Source: Pasteurella canis
GTDB lineage: Bacteria > Pseudomonadota > Gammaproteobacteria > Enterobacterales > Pasteurellaceae
Assembly: GCF_900454865.1 (NCBI RefSeq)
Contig: NZ_UGTV01000015.1
Location: forward strand, 2,110,001 to 2,174,000
DNA length: 64,000 bases
Direction: 5' to 3'
A program made the position numbers and the translations under genes. The first letter of the stretch is position 1. Each line of letters starts with the position of its first letter. The notes under the pieces are model-generated. The model did no database searches. It had not been told where the DNA came from and saw only the letters and a list, made by a program, of their open reading frames with translations. Below, one piece after another: positions 28,950 through 39,281 of the stretch.

Positions 28950-29216
28950 TTATTTTTGTCCCATTGCAGCTTTCATTTGTTTAAGCTGCTCAATAGCTTG
29001 ATTACAAGTTTGCTCTTGCATGTCTTTTGGCATTGCAGCAAATTGCTGTTTTGCTGCATCATATTGTTGTTTTACCATAGCCGCTTGTTCAGCTGGTACA
29101 TTTTTAAGGAAACCTTCATATTCTGTGAAATATTTTTCACAAGCTGGCGCTAAATCAGCAGCAGAAACAGTCATTGCAAAGCTTGATAAAGCGATTACAG
29201 AGAATAATTTTTTCAT
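28950..29216 (-). CDS. Small exported protein (DUF5339-like), unknown role
   Basis: The 88-residue product has a clear signal peptide (MKKLFSVIALSSFAMTVSA) followed by a helical mature region of about 69 residues. Two cysteines, at 26 and 71, could form a disulfide in the periplasm. The build resembles small Pasteurellaceae periplasmic proteins grouped as DUF5339; that family name is from memory and is not certain. AGGAC lies before the ATG. It stands alone, facing mutT. Confidence 0.75.
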   Translation of the reverse strand: MKKLFSVIALSSFAMTVSAADLAPACEKYFTEYEGFLKNVPAEQAAMVKQQYDAAKQQFAAMPKDMQEQTCNQAIEQLKQMKAAMGQK

Positions 29217-29362
29217 AAACTCGTCCTTTATAAATAGTTTAACTTTGTATAAAAAATGCCAAAAGGCAATTCATTATACTCTTGCTACTGAATAAATAAA
29301 CAATTTGATTTTAATTTTATTAATTCAAATTTTATCTTAAGTGAAAGGGAGAGGGAGTGAAA

Positions 29363-30430
29363 TTATCTTGACTGAGAGTACAATCCGATGTTGTTTGGTT
29401 GACAAATTATAATACTAAGCTCTGCTAATCTATCCCAAATATCTAGACTGAATTCTTTTTTTGTTGCATATTCAAGTTGAGCAAGTTGTTGGAAAATAAC
29501 ATAAAGCTGTTTATAAGTTAAACGCTGGAAAGCTTGGCTAAATAGCGGTCGACGATTCTGCCAAACCTTTAACTGATCAAATCGCTCTCGTAATTGTTGG
29601 ATGGGGAGGTTTGAATCAATTGGTGTTTTATGTAGTGGCTTTGATAAGGCTAATAATGTCATTAAGTCACGTTGTAAAGTTCGCAATAAGATAACAGGTT
29701 GTATATCTTCAGCTTGTAATCCAAACAAAATTCGCTGCGCACGTTTTAGTTTACCTTCCAATAAAGCATCAACCCATTGAAATACTGTAAAAACTGAAGA
29801 CTGCTCGACAGTTGTTTGTACTCGTTGGTAAGTTAATTTACCCTCAGGATAGAGTAAAGCAAGTAATTGTAGACTTTGTTTTAAAGCTAATAAATTATTT
29901 TCGTAGCTATAACAAAGTAGCTGTGTTGCTTGTTCTTCAATTGTTAGTCCCATCGATTTCGCTCGATTACTGATCCAACGGGGTAGCTGTTCAATATTGG
30001 GTGTTTGGCAGTTGACTAAGACCGCTTTTGGCTCGTAATCAATACTTTGTATAAACCACTTTTGTTTTTCTGTTGCTTTTGCTAACTTAGTTAATTGTAA
30101 AATAAGTAATATATCTTCATTTAGCAGCGAGATCAGTTCTTGTAAATGCTGTTGCAATGTTACAGTAAGATTATCTGGTAAATTGAGAAAAATAATTTGT
30201 TTATTAAAAAATAATCCTATGGATTGACAGCGTTCAAATAAACCATTCCAATCTGTATTGTTATCTACAGAAATGATATTTTTCTCATCAAACCCTTGTT
30301 TAAAAGCCATCTGACTAATGAGATCTTGACTTTCACTAAGCAATAAAGGATCTTGCCCCACTAGATAATAGAGTTTTACCAGTCTATGCTGTAGAGTTGC
30401 CTCCAGCTGCTCGGTGAAAATGCGATTCAT
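29363..30430 (-). CDS. holA: DNA polymerase III subunit delta
   Basis: HolA opens the beta clamp as part of the clamp loader. The 355-residue protein has the family pattern: N-terminal domain with LYYLVGQDPLLLSESQDLI near 20-38, the LINCQTPN-like centre, and the C-terminal domain with a run of helices (LKRAQRILFGLQ). It overlaps the lptE stop by one base, and leuS-lptE-holA is the order seen in E. coli. Confidence 0.95.
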   Translation of the reverse strand: MNRIFTEQLEATLQHRLVKLYYLVGQDPLLLSESQDLISQMAFKQGFDEKNIISVDNNTDWNGLFERCQSIGLFFNKQIIFLNLPDNLTVTLQQHLQELISLLNEDILLILQLTKLAKATEKQKWFIQSIDYEPKAVLVNCQTPNIEQLPRWISNRAKSMGLTIEEQATQLLCYSYENNLLALKQSLQLLALLYPEGKLTYQRVQTTVEQSSVFTVFQWVDALLEGKLKRAQRILFGLQAEDIQPVILLRTLQRDLMTLLALSKPLHKTPIDSNLPIQQLRERFDQLKVWQNRRPLFSQAFQRLTYKQLYVIFQQLAQLEYATKKEFSLDIWDRLAELSIIICQPNNIGLYSQSR

Positions 30431-30933
30431 TATTTCGTTTGGATTTGATGTTGTAATGCGACCATTTTTGTAATTAACTGACGAGCTGCTTGTTCGCGCA
30501 TATCATGCCAAATGACTTCTTTTTCAGCAGATTTAGCTAACGCAGCACGTGAGTTATCAAAGAAAGTGCGATTCACTTTTGCCGAAATTGGGAATGATGC
30601 ATAGTTAGGCAATTTTACCATTGCCTCAACTTCTAAAATCAGGACTTTTTCTGCTTCGCGACCACGTTTAAAAATTGATGCAACTTTATCATCCATTGTA
30701 ATTTTATTTAAGCGTAATACTGGGATTGTCTGCTGAGAATCAACCAAGTTAACATTGTTCATCTGTAATTGCTTTCTTAATACAATAGTCATTTCACTAT
30801 AAGGATCACTACTTTCTAGTGTCAGTGTTTGTAATTCTTGTGGGATTAGCCCACCATTTTGGAATTTAAAGCCACAAGCGCTGATTAGACAGACACTTGT
30901 TATAAGTAAAAGATGTTTTAGTTGTTTCAACAT
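30430..30933 (-). CDS. lptE: LPS-assembly lipoprotein LptE
   Basis: LptE is an outer-membrane lipoprotein that plugs LptD and helps insert lipopolysaccharide. The 167 residues have a signal peptide ending in the lipobox LISAC (Cys20), followed by GFKFQNGG, the family start of the mature protein. The gene lies between leuS and holA and shares its last base with holA. Confidence 0.95.
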   Translation of the reverse strand: MLKQLKHLLLITSVCLISACGFKFQNGGLIPQELQTLTLESSDPYSEMTIVLRKQLQMNNVNLVDSQQTIPVLRLNKITMDDKVASIFKRGREAEKVLILEVEAMVKLPNYASFPISAKVNRTFFDNSRAALAKSAEKEVIWHDMREQAARQLITKMVALQHQIQTK

Positions 30934-30947
30934 AGGCAGATCCTTCG

Positions 30948-30971
30948 TTTCCCTCTGAGGGCAGAGGGAAA
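30948..30971 (-). other. Hairpin in front of lptE
   Basis: TTTCCCTCT (30948-30956) and AGAGGGAAA (30963-30971) form a 9-pair stem with a six-base loop, between the leuS stop and the lptE start. There is no T run on the minus strand after it, so it is more likely an RNA structure separating the two cistrons than a terminator. Confidence 0.5.
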
Positions 30972-30990
30972 ATTTAAGACAAATTATGAA

Positions 30991-33573
30991 TTATTTTGCA
31001 ACAAAGCTAAATAATTTACCAGGTACATAGATGGTTTTCATGATAGTTAAACCTTCTAAGTGCTTACTTACATTGCTATCTGATAAAGCGACTTGTTTAA
31101 TATCTTCTTCACCCATATTCGCTGGTACAGTAATTTTTGCACGTACTTTACCATTTACCTGTACTACGACTAATTTTTCATCATCAATCATCGCATCTGC
31201 ATCTGCTTCTACCCAAGGGGCAAAGTCAATTGCCTCTTGATTACCCAGCTCTTTCCATAATTGGAAACAAATATGTGGTGTGATTGGATAAAGCATGCGT
31301 ATTACAGCGCTTAATGCTTCAGCCATAATGGCACGATCTTGATCATTTTCTAACGGTGCTTTCGTTAATTTATTCATTAACTCCATAATTGCAGCGATTG
31401 CAGTGTTGAATGTCTGACGTCGACCAATATCATCGCTCACTTTGGCAATCGTTTTGTGTACATCACGACGCAATGCTTTTTGGCTGGCTGAAAGTGCGGT
31501 CGGTTCTACAGCCGTTTTTGCTGGGTTTTTATTATATTCAAACGCCAGATTCCATAAACGAGCAAGAAAGCGTTTAGCCCCTTCTACACCAGACTCTTGC
31601 CATTCAAGAGTCATTTCTGCTGGTGAAGCAAACATCATGAACAAGCGTACTGTATCCGCACCATATTTTTCTACCATTTCTTGTGGGTCAATACCGTTAT
31701 TTTTGGATTTTGACATTTTGGTCATACCTGAATGAACAAGCTCACGACCTTCCTTATCGAAGGCTTTTAAGATACGACCTTTTTCATCACGCTCAAGTGT
31801 GACTTCCGTTGGCGATACCCAAATACGCTCATTCGTTGGTGATGTGTAATAGAATGCATCTGCTAGCACCATACCCTGACACAATAATTTGTCTGCGGGC
31901 TCATCGCTTGTGACAAAGCCAGCATCACGTAATAATTTGTGGAAGAAACGGAAATACAGTAAGTGCATTGTTGCGTGTTCAATACCACCGATGTATTGAT
32001 CCACAGGTAACCAGTAATTTGCTTCTTCTTTATCTAACATTGCTTCTGCAAATGTTGGTGAGGTGTAACGTGCATAGTACCAAGAAGATTCCATAAAGGT
32101 ATCAAAGGTATCTGTTTCTTTTAATGCAGGTTGGGCGTTGTACGTGGTTTTTGCCCATTCAGGATCTGCTTTGATTGGGCTTTTCACACCGTCCATTACC
32201 ACATCTTCAGGCAATACGATTGGTAAATCTTGTAATGGTGCAGGCACGACATCGCCATTTTCTAAGGTAAGCATTGGAATTGGTGCCCCCCAGTAGCGTT
32301 GACGAGACACGCCCCAGTCACGTAAGCGATAATTCACTTGTTTTTTACCCACACCTATTTGTGCCAATTTATTCGCAATACCATTAAAGGCAGCCTCAAA
32401 ATCTAAACCATCAAATTCTGCAGAATTAATCACACGACCATATTCAGTGAAAGCCGCTTTTTGAAAGTCCCACTCGCTACCATCAATAGGTTCAACCACT
32501 TGTTTGATGGTTAAATGATATTTAAGTGCAAATTCGTGATCACGTTCGTCATGTCCCGGTACTGCCATAACCGCACCAGTACCATAATGCATTAACACAA
32601 AGTTAGCCACCCAAACTGGTAATTTTTCCCCAGTTAATGGATGAATAACGAATAGTCCAGTTGGCATACCTTTCTTTTCCATTGTCGCAAGTTCAGCTTC
32701 TGCCACTTTGGTGTTTTTGCATTCTTGGATGAATTGGGCTAATTCTGGGTTATTTTCCGCCGCCTTTTCTGCTAAAGGATGTGCTGCTGCAACAGCAACA
32801 TAAGACACACCAAAGAAGGTATCTGGGCGTGTGGTATAAACAGTTAAGCTATCTTCAGAATTGTCTAGTTTGAATGTGATTTCAACCCCTTCAGAACGAC
32901 CGATCCAGTTACGTTGCATGGTTTTTACTTGGTCTGGCCATAATGGAAGGTTGTCCAAATCACCTAATAATTGCTCTGCATAATCTGTGATTTTAATAAA
33001 CCATTGTGGAATTTCTTTTTGTTCCACAGGGGTATCACAGCGCCAGCAGCAGCCTTCGTGCACTTGTTCATTCGCCAATACGGTTTCATCGTTTGGGCAC
33101 CAGTTCACCGTAGATGTTTTTTTGTACACTAAACCTTTTTTGTATAACTCAGTGAAGAACCATTGTTCCCATTTGTAGTATTCAGGTTTACAGGTGGTCA
33201 CCTCACGCTCCCAATCAAAGCCAAAACCCAAAATTTTGAGTTGGTTTTTCATATAATCGATATTTTCGTAAGTCCATTTTGCAGGTGCAGTCTTATTTTT
33301 GATCGCAGCACCTTCAGCTGGCAAACCGAATGCATCCCAGCCCATTGGTTGTAAGACATTTTTCCCGTTCATACGTTGATAGCGTGAAACCACATCACCA
33401 ATAGTATAGTTACGCACATGACCCATATGCAGACGACCTGATGGGTAAGGGAACATTGAGAGGCAGTAATATTTCGGTTTATTAATATCTTTAATCGCTT
33501 TAAATGTTTTATTTTCTTGCCAATATTGTTGAACTTCTGGCTCAATCAAATCGGGACGATATTGTTCTTGCAT
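30991..33573 (-). CDS. leuS: Leucyl-tRNA synthetase
   Basis: LeuS is a class I synthetase of 860 residues with the HMGH signature at 49-52, the zinc-type cysteines in [16 protein letters not shown] and [10 protein letters not shown], the editing domain with [16 protein letters not shown], and KMSKS in [14 protein letters not shown]. An uptake site lies at 31492-31500. It is first in the leuS-lptE-holA operon. Confidence 0.98.
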   Translation of the reverse strand: MQEQYRPDLIEPEVQQYWQENKTFKAIKDINKPKYYCLSMFPYPSGRLHMGHVRNYTIGDVVSRYQRMNGKNVLQPMGWDAFGLPAEGAAIKNKTAPAKWTYENIDYMKNQLKILGFGFDWEREVTTCKPEYYKWEQWFFTELYKKGLVYKKTSTVNWCPNDETVLANEQVHEGCCWRCDTPVEQKEIPQWFIKITDYAEQLLGDLDNLPLWPDQVKTMQRNWIGRSEGVEITFKLDNSEDSLTVYTTRPDTFFGVSYVAVAAAHPLAEKAAENNPELAQFIQECKNTKVAEAELATMEKKGMPTGLFVIHPLTGEKLPVWVANFVLMHYGTGAVMAVPGHDERDHEFALKYHLTIKQVVEPIDGSEWDFQKAAFTEYGRVINSAEFDGLDFEAAFNGIANKLAQIGVGKKQVNYRLRDWGVSRQRYWGAPIPMLTLENGDVVPAPLQDLPIVLPEDVVMDGVKSPIKADPEWAKTTYNAQPALKETDTFDTFMESSWYYARYTSPTFAEAMLDKEEANYWLPVDQYIGGIEHATMHLLYFRFFHKLLRDAGFVTSDEPADKLLCQGMVLADAFYYTSPTNERIWVSPTEVTLERDEKGRILKAFDKEGRELVHSGMTKMSKSKNNGIDPQEMVEKYGADTVRLFMMFASPAEMTLEWQESGVEGAKRFLARLWNLAFEYNKNPAKTAVEPTALSASQKALRRDVHKTIAKVSDDIGRRQTFNTAIAAIMELMNKLTKAPLENDQDRAIMAEALSAVIRMLYPITPHICFQLWKELGNQEAIDFAPWVEADADAMIDDEKLVVVQVNGKVRAKITVPANMGEEDIKQVALSDSNVSKHLEGLTIMKTIYVPGKLFSFVAK

Positions 33574-33785
33574 AGTGTTACCTTACGATTTTAACCGCAA
33601 TTTGCGGAGAGAATTTATTTGAGAAAATACCGTATAGAATAGCGTAAAATGGGGGAAATTGACAGCTTAAATACTGAAAAATAGTGAGATAGAGGAGGTG
33701 CTTGAGTAAATAGTTTGCTTGTTTTATATCTTATAATGCGTGGTATTTTTTCTTAATTGACAAGAAGATTTTTAAGATAGAGTAT

Positions 33786-33825
33786 AAGGACTCCCTATTA
33801 TTTTATTAAAGAGTAGAGAGCCCTT
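33786..33825 (-). terminator. Possible terminator after the autotransporter gene
   Basis: Read on the minus strand, AAGGGCTCTCTA (33825-33814) pairs with TAGGGAGTCCTT (33797-33786), using two G-U pairs. There is no clean T run after it. The wobble pairs fit only the minus strand, which suggests it belongs to the autotransporter transcript. Confidence 0.5.
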
Positions 33826-33838
33826 AATCGCCAATTTA

Positions 33839-36484
33839 TTACCAAGTATAGCGAATACCTAAGTAGCCATTGTAAGACTCACGTGAAAGTGTTGAATTGC
33901 GATAGACTTGATTACGATCTTGAATACCTAATACATAATGTACATTCGCGTGAAGAGTGAGATTTTTTGTCAGTGGGAGTTGTCCTCCAAGACCAAATTC
34001 TGCGGCTAAATCACTAAAATGTTCACTTGCTATTTGGTTATCAATTTTTATTTGGCTTTTTTCACCTTTTAACATTTTAAGTAAGTTAGCACTAATATAA
34101 AAAACAGGCTCATGGTTTTGTTTATTGTTATTCCATGTGACACGTGTACCAATCCGAGCTACCCAACTATCTTGGTGGTTTTTCTGTATTGCTTTAATGC
34201 CATCGTTAAAACTTTTTAGCCATACAGATTGATAGCTGATTTGAGCTTGTGGTTCAATGGCAATATTTGGATTAAGTAGTGGAAATGGTTTACCTATTTC
34301 TATTGATGCGCCAAAAGCATAACCATTTTGTTTAGTTTGCGTATTTTGGCTACGATAACGGTTTTGTAGCCAAGAAATTTGTCCAACAGTATCAATGTAT
34401 AAACCCGTTGAACTATAGTAAGTATGATAGCTACCAAGTGAGAACATGTCTGTTCTGGCACTACCAGTAAACTTATTCGATGTAACGATAGCATTTTTTG
34501 TACGATATTTATCAAAGAAACTATTTTTTGCCCAGCCATAAGTCAATGTAATACCTGTATATTGCCGTGTTTTGTCTTCACTTAGCTTGAAAATTAAGTC
34601 TTGACCAAATTGTATAAAACCAGATTGTGTTTTGGTAGCAAAGCGTTTTTTACCTTGGAACATATCATAGCCATAACGTACTCGAGTCCAAATTCGTTTG
34701 TTAATATCATTTTTATCAAACAATAAATGAGGTTGTTCCCCAATACGTTCATGTAATTTACCAAGTTGTGAGTATATCATTTGGCGATTAACGAATGGCT
34801 GTTGTATATAACCGACAACAGGTTGGTTGATGATTTCTATATTTGGTAAAGATTGTAATGTCCAATGATAGTTATTACCATCACGTTTAAGTTGTGCCTC
34901 ATAGGGACCATAGGTTTCAGCTGTCCCAATAAATAAATTACCGCTGTGATCGTTTTCTACTTCAATCACGTTTGTTGAAAATTGCTGTTGATTTTTTGCA
35001 GTAATATTACCTATTTTATTGCCATGAATTTTAATCGTAGTAATAGCATTGCCATCAATCGTTTTAATTTTTAGTACATCTGTTTTTGATATCCCATTTA
35101 GTGTATTGCCTAAATCATCCCAATGGGAATTGATGATCAAAGTACCACCTCCACTATAGTTATCTGCTGTAAGTATAAGTGGTTGATCATTGCTAGGAGA
35201 AATAAATGTAATTGTACCTGTATTAACTAAATTATCTAATCTAGAGTTTGCAGTATTATACCAACTTCCAGTATTCATGAGATTGAGAGTATCGGTATTA
35301 CTACTCACTAAAAAGCCTGTTAATATATTCGAATTCGTCACATCGATATGACCATTTTGTGTATTTTGAAAAAGTGCGGCTGTTGAAGATAAATTACCTT
35401 GGTTATTAATGACTAGTTTTCCTGCACCATCATTAACAATGATTTGCTTATTAGTATTTATATTACCTTGAGATAAATTATTGAAAACAGCTGTTCTATT
35501 TTCTTCTGGTATAGCGTGAATAGTAATACCATCTTTACTTGTTACTGATAATTGACCATTATTTTCGAAAGTTGCGTCACTATAGAGCCTGATCGCATCA
35601 GCATTTGGCGTGTTAAAAATACTATTGCCGTTCATAGTGGTTTTACCATTACCTAAAGTAAAAATTTCATTATCATTTGGGTTCGTAATAGTAAATTGAT
35701 TAAATATAATTGTTGGTGTAGCAGTAGGTGGAATATACAAGAACGTCTTATCGTTCATAATAGTTGTTTTTCCTTGAAACAAGAGCTGACCTGATGTATT
35801 TTCAAAAACTTTAATTGTCCCTCCTGTTGAATTTAATGAGACATTTTTATTAAAAACATACTTACCGTTGCCCATCCGAATAAAACTGGCTCCTGCAGTG
35901 TCTGCTATAACGTTACCTTCAATAATCATTGATGTATCCGTACGAGCATTACCCCAATCACCATCTCCATTTAAGGCAAATAATGAACCACCATTGACAC
36001 TTTCTGCATGTGAAATATTAAGATTACCTTTAATATGTAAGTGATTCCCTCCACCAATGATGATATCTCTAGGGTATCGAGAAGATGTTGCTTTATGCAC
36101 TGTAACATCTCCTTCAAAAATAGCAGTATTAGTTAAATCCTGCTCTGGGCGTAAAAAAATAGCTGCATAAGTACCATCACTCGTGCCATATCTAATTTTA
36201 TGTAAATCAACATGGGGTGCAGTGAAAGTCGCTGTACCGCCTTTACTTATATCAATTACTGCATTGTCTCGGTTTTTATCTTTAAAATTATCGCCTGTAT
36301 AATTACAGATGCCGCCAGATTGTACTACGGCACTGCCTGCTATTGGAGTCGGACAATTGGCATAAGCTATGTGAGGTAAAATAGCTATGTTAGAGAGAAG
36401 AATCGCTATTGTAGAGAGTTTCTGTGTATGAGTTTTAGGTAATAATAATTTAGATATAAAATGAGTTTGATTTTGCCTTTGCAT
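33839..36484 (-). CDS. Autotransporter outer-membrane beta-barrel protein
   Basis: This 881-residue type V secreted protein has an extended signal peptide of about 43 residues ending AYAN, with a cysteine pair in NCPTPIAG and GGICNYT just after it. A passenger of roughly 530 residues is rich in Asn, Thr and Gly with repeated short strands (beta-helix type). A linker with EIINQPVVGYIQQPFVNRQM precedes a C-terminal barrel of about 290 residues ending GYLGIRYTW. No serine protease GDSG motif, RGD or other enzyme motif was found, so the passenger may be an adhesin. AGGAC lies before the ATG. It has no tight neighbours. Confidence 0.88.
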   Translation of the reverse strand: MQRQNQTHFISKLLLPKTHTQKLSTIAILLSNIAILPHIAYANCPTPIAGSAVVQSGGICNYTGDNFKDKNRDNAVIDISKGGTATFTAPHVDLHKIRYGTSDGTYAAIFLRPEQDLTNTAIFEGDVTVHKATSSRYPRDIIIGGGNHLHIKGNLNISHAESVNGGSLFALNGDGDWGNARTDTSMIIEGNVIADTAGASFIRMGNGKYVFNKNVSLNSTGGTIKVFENTSGQLLFQGKTTIMNDKTFLYIPPTATPTIIFNQFTITNPNDNEIFTLGNGKTTMNGNSIFNTPNADAIRLYSDATFENNGQLSVTSKDGITIHAIPEENRTAVFNNLSQGNINTNKQIIVNDGAGKLVINNQGNLSSTAALFQNTQNGHIDVTNSNILTGFLVSSNTDTLNLMNTGSWYNTANSRLDNLVNTGTITFISPSNDQPLILTADNYSGGGTLIINSHWDDLGNTLNGISKTDVLKIKTIDGNAITTIKIHGNKIGNITAKNQQQFSTNVIEVENDHSGNLFIGTAETYGPYEAQLKRDGNNYHWTLQSLPNIEIINQPVVGYIQQPFVNRQMIYSQLGKLHERIGEQPHLLFDKNDINKRIWTRVRYGYDMFQGKKRFATKTQSGFIQFGQDLIFKLSEDKTRQYTGITLTYGWAKNSFFDKYRTKNAIVTSNKFTGSARTDMFSLGSYHTYYSSTGLYIDTVGQISWLQNRYRSQNTQTKQNGYAFGASIEIGKPFPLLNPNIAIEPQAQISYQSVWLKSFNDGIKAIQKNHQDSWVARIGTRVTWNNNKQNHEPVFYISANLLKMLKGEKSQIKIDNQIASEHFSDLAAEFGLGGQLPLTKNLTLHANVHYVLGIQDRNQVYRNSTLSRESYNGYLGIRYTW

Positions 36485-36701
36485 AAAATTTGTCCTAATT
36501 ATATAAGTTAATATAGATATTTTTTTGAGTATAAATGAATATTTTTAGGTTGTTAAATAACCAATTATTGCTTTTTTATAACTCAAGTCTAGCGTTTTTT
36601 GTTTTTTTAAACAATTTTATTGACATATAACTGATTATACTGGTAGTTAAACGATTACATAGTTTGTATGGTGTTAGAAGGGAAATATATTCTGAGTATT
36701 A

Positions 36702-37317
36702 TTAGTGATAGCGATCATATAAAGGCAATAATTCTTTAATAGTTTTAGTACTAAACTGAACAATATCAATCTAATCTAGCTGTTGCTGTTCAATATTTTT
36801 GCCAATACACCAAAAATCGTTGACATGGCGTAATGTTAGCTCCTGTACTTGAAATTCAGGAACTTTTTTGAAATCAGCATATTCACTTTCATCACTATGC
36901 CAAAGCTGAAAATGGCTGTGTTTTTGAATCTTGATAGCCTCTAGCTATTGATTGGATTATTCAATTTTCATTTGTGAACGATCTGCTCGATAGTAATGCT
37001 AATCTAGACTAATAGAGAGGCGATGTTGATTTAAGATAATCGATAAAATCGACGCGGAGTTTTGTTGATATTCATATTTAAAATTAGAGAAAAAATATGC
37101 TTGAACTCGCCAGCCATTGCTCCACTTTTGCAAAAGGTACACCTAAAGTATTAGGTATTTGCAAGAGAATATATTTCTACTTTTCCCATTCTTCTTTGTC
37201 ATTCCTTTTAATGTGATCAATATCTGCAGGACAAAACTTTTTCATCTGTGCAAATTGATAAAAGAGAATTTTGAGCACATCACAAGAAGAGGAGTTGATT
37301 AATGCTGTTTGTTGCAT
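36702..37317 (-). pseudogene. Decayed gene of unknown family
   Basis: A protein-like sequence can be followed from ATG 37317 (MQQTALINSSSCDVLKILF) to a stop at 36702 (ending KELLPLYDRYH), broken by one frameshift between about 37160 and 37100 and by in-frame stops at five or so places. Between breaks the frame reads well, for example LLQKWSNGWRVQAYFFSNF and FQVQELTLRHVNDFW. Each stop could come from CAA, CAG or TGG by a single C-to-T or G-to-A change. The family was not recognised. It lies downstream of the merP-like gene and may once have been in that operon. Confidence 0.7.
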
Positions 37318-37351
37318 AAAATTTTACAAATCCTGACCGCAGTTTAAGCTA

Positions 37352-37654
37352 TTATTGGTTTTGTATAATATCTGGCGTATATTCCAATTTTTTAATTGCT
37401 TGTAGCAAGCGCTGATTGTCTAGATCTTTTTTCGCTACAACATTGACAATGCGATCTTTAAAATTCGCTTTAGTCGATATAACTCCGTCAATACTACGTA
37501 GCTCTTTATTGACTAAATAAACACAAAGTTGGCATGTCATTTCTTTAATATGAATAGAGACCTGCTTTTCGTCTGTATTTATGTTAGGCATTGATGCATA
37601 GCTGATATTGAACAAAGAAAAAAAGAACAAAAATGCACAGACTATTTTTTTCAT
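37352..37654 (-). CDS. MerP-like periplasmic heavy-metal-binding protein
   Basis: This 100-residue product has a signal peptide (MKKIVCAFLFFFSLFNISYA) and a heavy-metal-associated domain with the metal site MTCQLC (Cys41, Cys44). The domain continues VNKELRSIDGVISTKANF, as in MerP and copper chaperones. It lies 11 bases after the MerT-like gene. The usual function would be to hand a thiophilic metal to the membrane transporter. There is no reductase or regulator nearby, so whether mercury or another metal is the substrate is open. Confidence 0.82.
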   Translation of the reverse strand: MKKIVCAFLFFFSLFNISYASMPNINTDEKQVSIHIKEMTCQLCVYLVNKELRSIDGVISTKANFKDRIVNVVAKKDLDNQRLLQAIKKLEYTPDIIQNQ

Positions 37655-37665
37655 AACACACCTTT

Positions 37666-38019
37666 TTATTCAAGGAAGTAAGGTAACAGTGTTGGATAAA
37701 GTAAGAAAAATAGCATTACGACGAACACAATGGCATACAATATAATCAGATTTTTACGCGATACATATTTTGTGCAGATGATTTTTTTTGAAAATGTGAG
37801 TAACCAAAATCCATAACTAAATGCCGCTAGAGATAAAATGAGCATCGGGATGCGTAAATAATCGTATTCGTGTAAGCTGACTAGCCAAGTAGATGAAATA
37901 CCAAATACCAGATAAATTAATGGTGCAATGCAACACAATGTAGAAGTTACTGCGGCAATTACCGCAGTAACACAAGTTGCAATAAAACTTTTGTTATAGT
38001 TCTTTTGCAGTGAATTCAT
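37666..38019 (-). CDS. MerT-like membrane metal transporter
   Basis: The 117-residue inner-membrane protein has three hydrophobic helices (about 14-45, 56-77, 91-112). The first contains the paired cysteines 29-30 in [15 protein letters not shown], the MerT signature. The cytoplasmic loop has a single cysteine (Cys82 in KKIICTKY), where Tn21-type MerT has two. The ATG at 38019 is preferred over a TTG at 38040 because AGAG precedes it. It overlaps the end of the transglutaminase gene by 26 bases, so the two are translationally linked. MerP follows. Confidence 0.8.
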   Translation of the reverse strand: MNSLQKNYNKSFIATCVTAVIAAVTSTLCCIAPLIYLVFGISSTWLVSLHEYDYLRIPMLILSLAAFSYGFWLLTFSKKIICTKYVSRKNLIILYAIVFVVMLFFLLYPTLLPYFLE

Positions 38020-39097
38020 AGCTGAACTCTTTTGGGTCAAAGAAGTTTAACGGATCGCCACCAATCTCTGCATATGGATAACCAAAGTTATTTAATGGTG
38101 CGACTTCTGGCAGTGGATAAAGCTCGAAATCACGTGCGTGATTGTAGCCCATCCAGTTCATTTCCCAGTTGCCAAATAAGTAATCAGACACCGCTTGGGT
38201 ATCAGGGTCATTCACCGATTTTTTCTCAGCTAAACGCATTTTTGTGACATCCGCCGAATCTACAGGCACCCAGCCAAACCCTGCTAAATAAAATTCAGCA
38301 CGGCAATGTTGTCCACCACTGACATTCGCAAATTTATTCGCATCAGCACTGCCAAATGCACCTTTAGAATATTTGCCCATTTTCACGGCTTGTCCTAAGC
38401 GGATACCAAAAATTTCGCGTGCCGGAATATTTGATGCACGAGCTAATGCTACAAAAACAGAGTTAATATCTGTACATTTTCCTTTTAGTACCCCTGTGGT
38501 TAAGATTTTTTCTACATCTCCATCGCCACAGCCTAATACAGAGTTATCTCGCTCCATATTATTCACAATCCATTGGTGGATTAACTCGGCTTTTTTCAGT
38601 GGATTAGTTTCTTTACCTACAATTTTGTCTGCATATTCTTTCACAATACCGTCAGTTTTGATGTGTGTTGTCGGTTTTAAATATTCTAAGACATCAACAG
38701 AATACTGAATTTTATTTGGCACTTGGTAGTCTTTTAATGCACCTTGCAACATAGGTTCGCGATCTTTGGTTTGAATCACCAATTGGATTTTTAAATCGCG
38801 TTTATCTGCATTTTCGTCCCAATTTGCAAACAGAGTTTTAGCTCCATATTGATTGTTCTCAGTAATATAGGCATCTTTATAATTGCCTTCAAATTGGATA
38901 GATTTGACTTCCTGATATTCATTGTTAAATGGCAATGGTACCCATAAATTAGTTTCACCTTTAGAGCCTTTTGGTACAGCCAAATTAAAAGATTTGGTGA
39001 GCTCGTAAGTATGTGTGTCAGTGAGTGTATTTGGAATTGAAGTGGCAAATGCGAAAGTAGAGCAGCCTGCAAGCAGGGCGGTGAGTAATTTTTTCAT
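37994..39097 (-). CDS. Transglutaminase-like periplasmic protein
   Basis: The 367-residue protein starts with a signal peptide ([20 protein letters not shown]) and has a transglutaminase-like core with the catalytic triad Cys208 ([10 protein letters not shown]), His264 (GGQHCRAEF) and Asp280 (PVDSADVTK). Such folds in bacteria are usually cysteine proteases or amidases; the substrate cannot be read here. AGGA lies about 8 bases ahead of the ATG at 39097, and an upstream extension lacks a signal peptide. It heads an operon with the MerT- and MerP-like genes. Confidence 0.85.
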   Translation of the reverse strand: MKKLLTALLAGCSTFAFATSIPNTLTDTHTYELTKSFNLAVPKGSKGETNLWVPLPFNNEYQEVKSIQFEGNYKDAYITENNQYGAKTLFANWDENADKRDLKIQLVIQTKDREPMLQGALKDYQVPNKIQYSVDVLEYLKPTTHIKTDGIVKEYADKIVGKETNPLKKAELIHQWIVNNMERDNSVLGCGDGDVEKILTTGVLKGKCTDINSVFVALARASNIPAREIFGIRLGQAVKMGKYSKGAFGSADANKFANVSGGQHCRAEFYLAGFGWVPVDSADVTKMRLAEKKSVNDPDTQAVSDYLFGNWEMNWMGYNHARDFELYPLPEVAPLNNFGYPYAEIGGDPLNFFDPKEFSYEFTAKEL

Positions 39098-39281
39098 TAG
39101 ATTGTCCTGTGTAGATAAATAAACATAACATGTTATATGCATCCCTGTTCATTCATTTTTTTTATGTAATGAACGTCACACAGCTTACCTGAAAATGGAT
39201 GGAAAATAAACAGATATTTTGAACTTATATTTATAAATAATTTCTGAAATCAGTCAGTTTGATAGTCGCAGGAATGTGTGA

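Noticed and set aside
30948-30971. Hairpin before lptE as a terminator
   Set aside because: There is no T run on the transcribed strand, and lptE and holA would lose their promoter.
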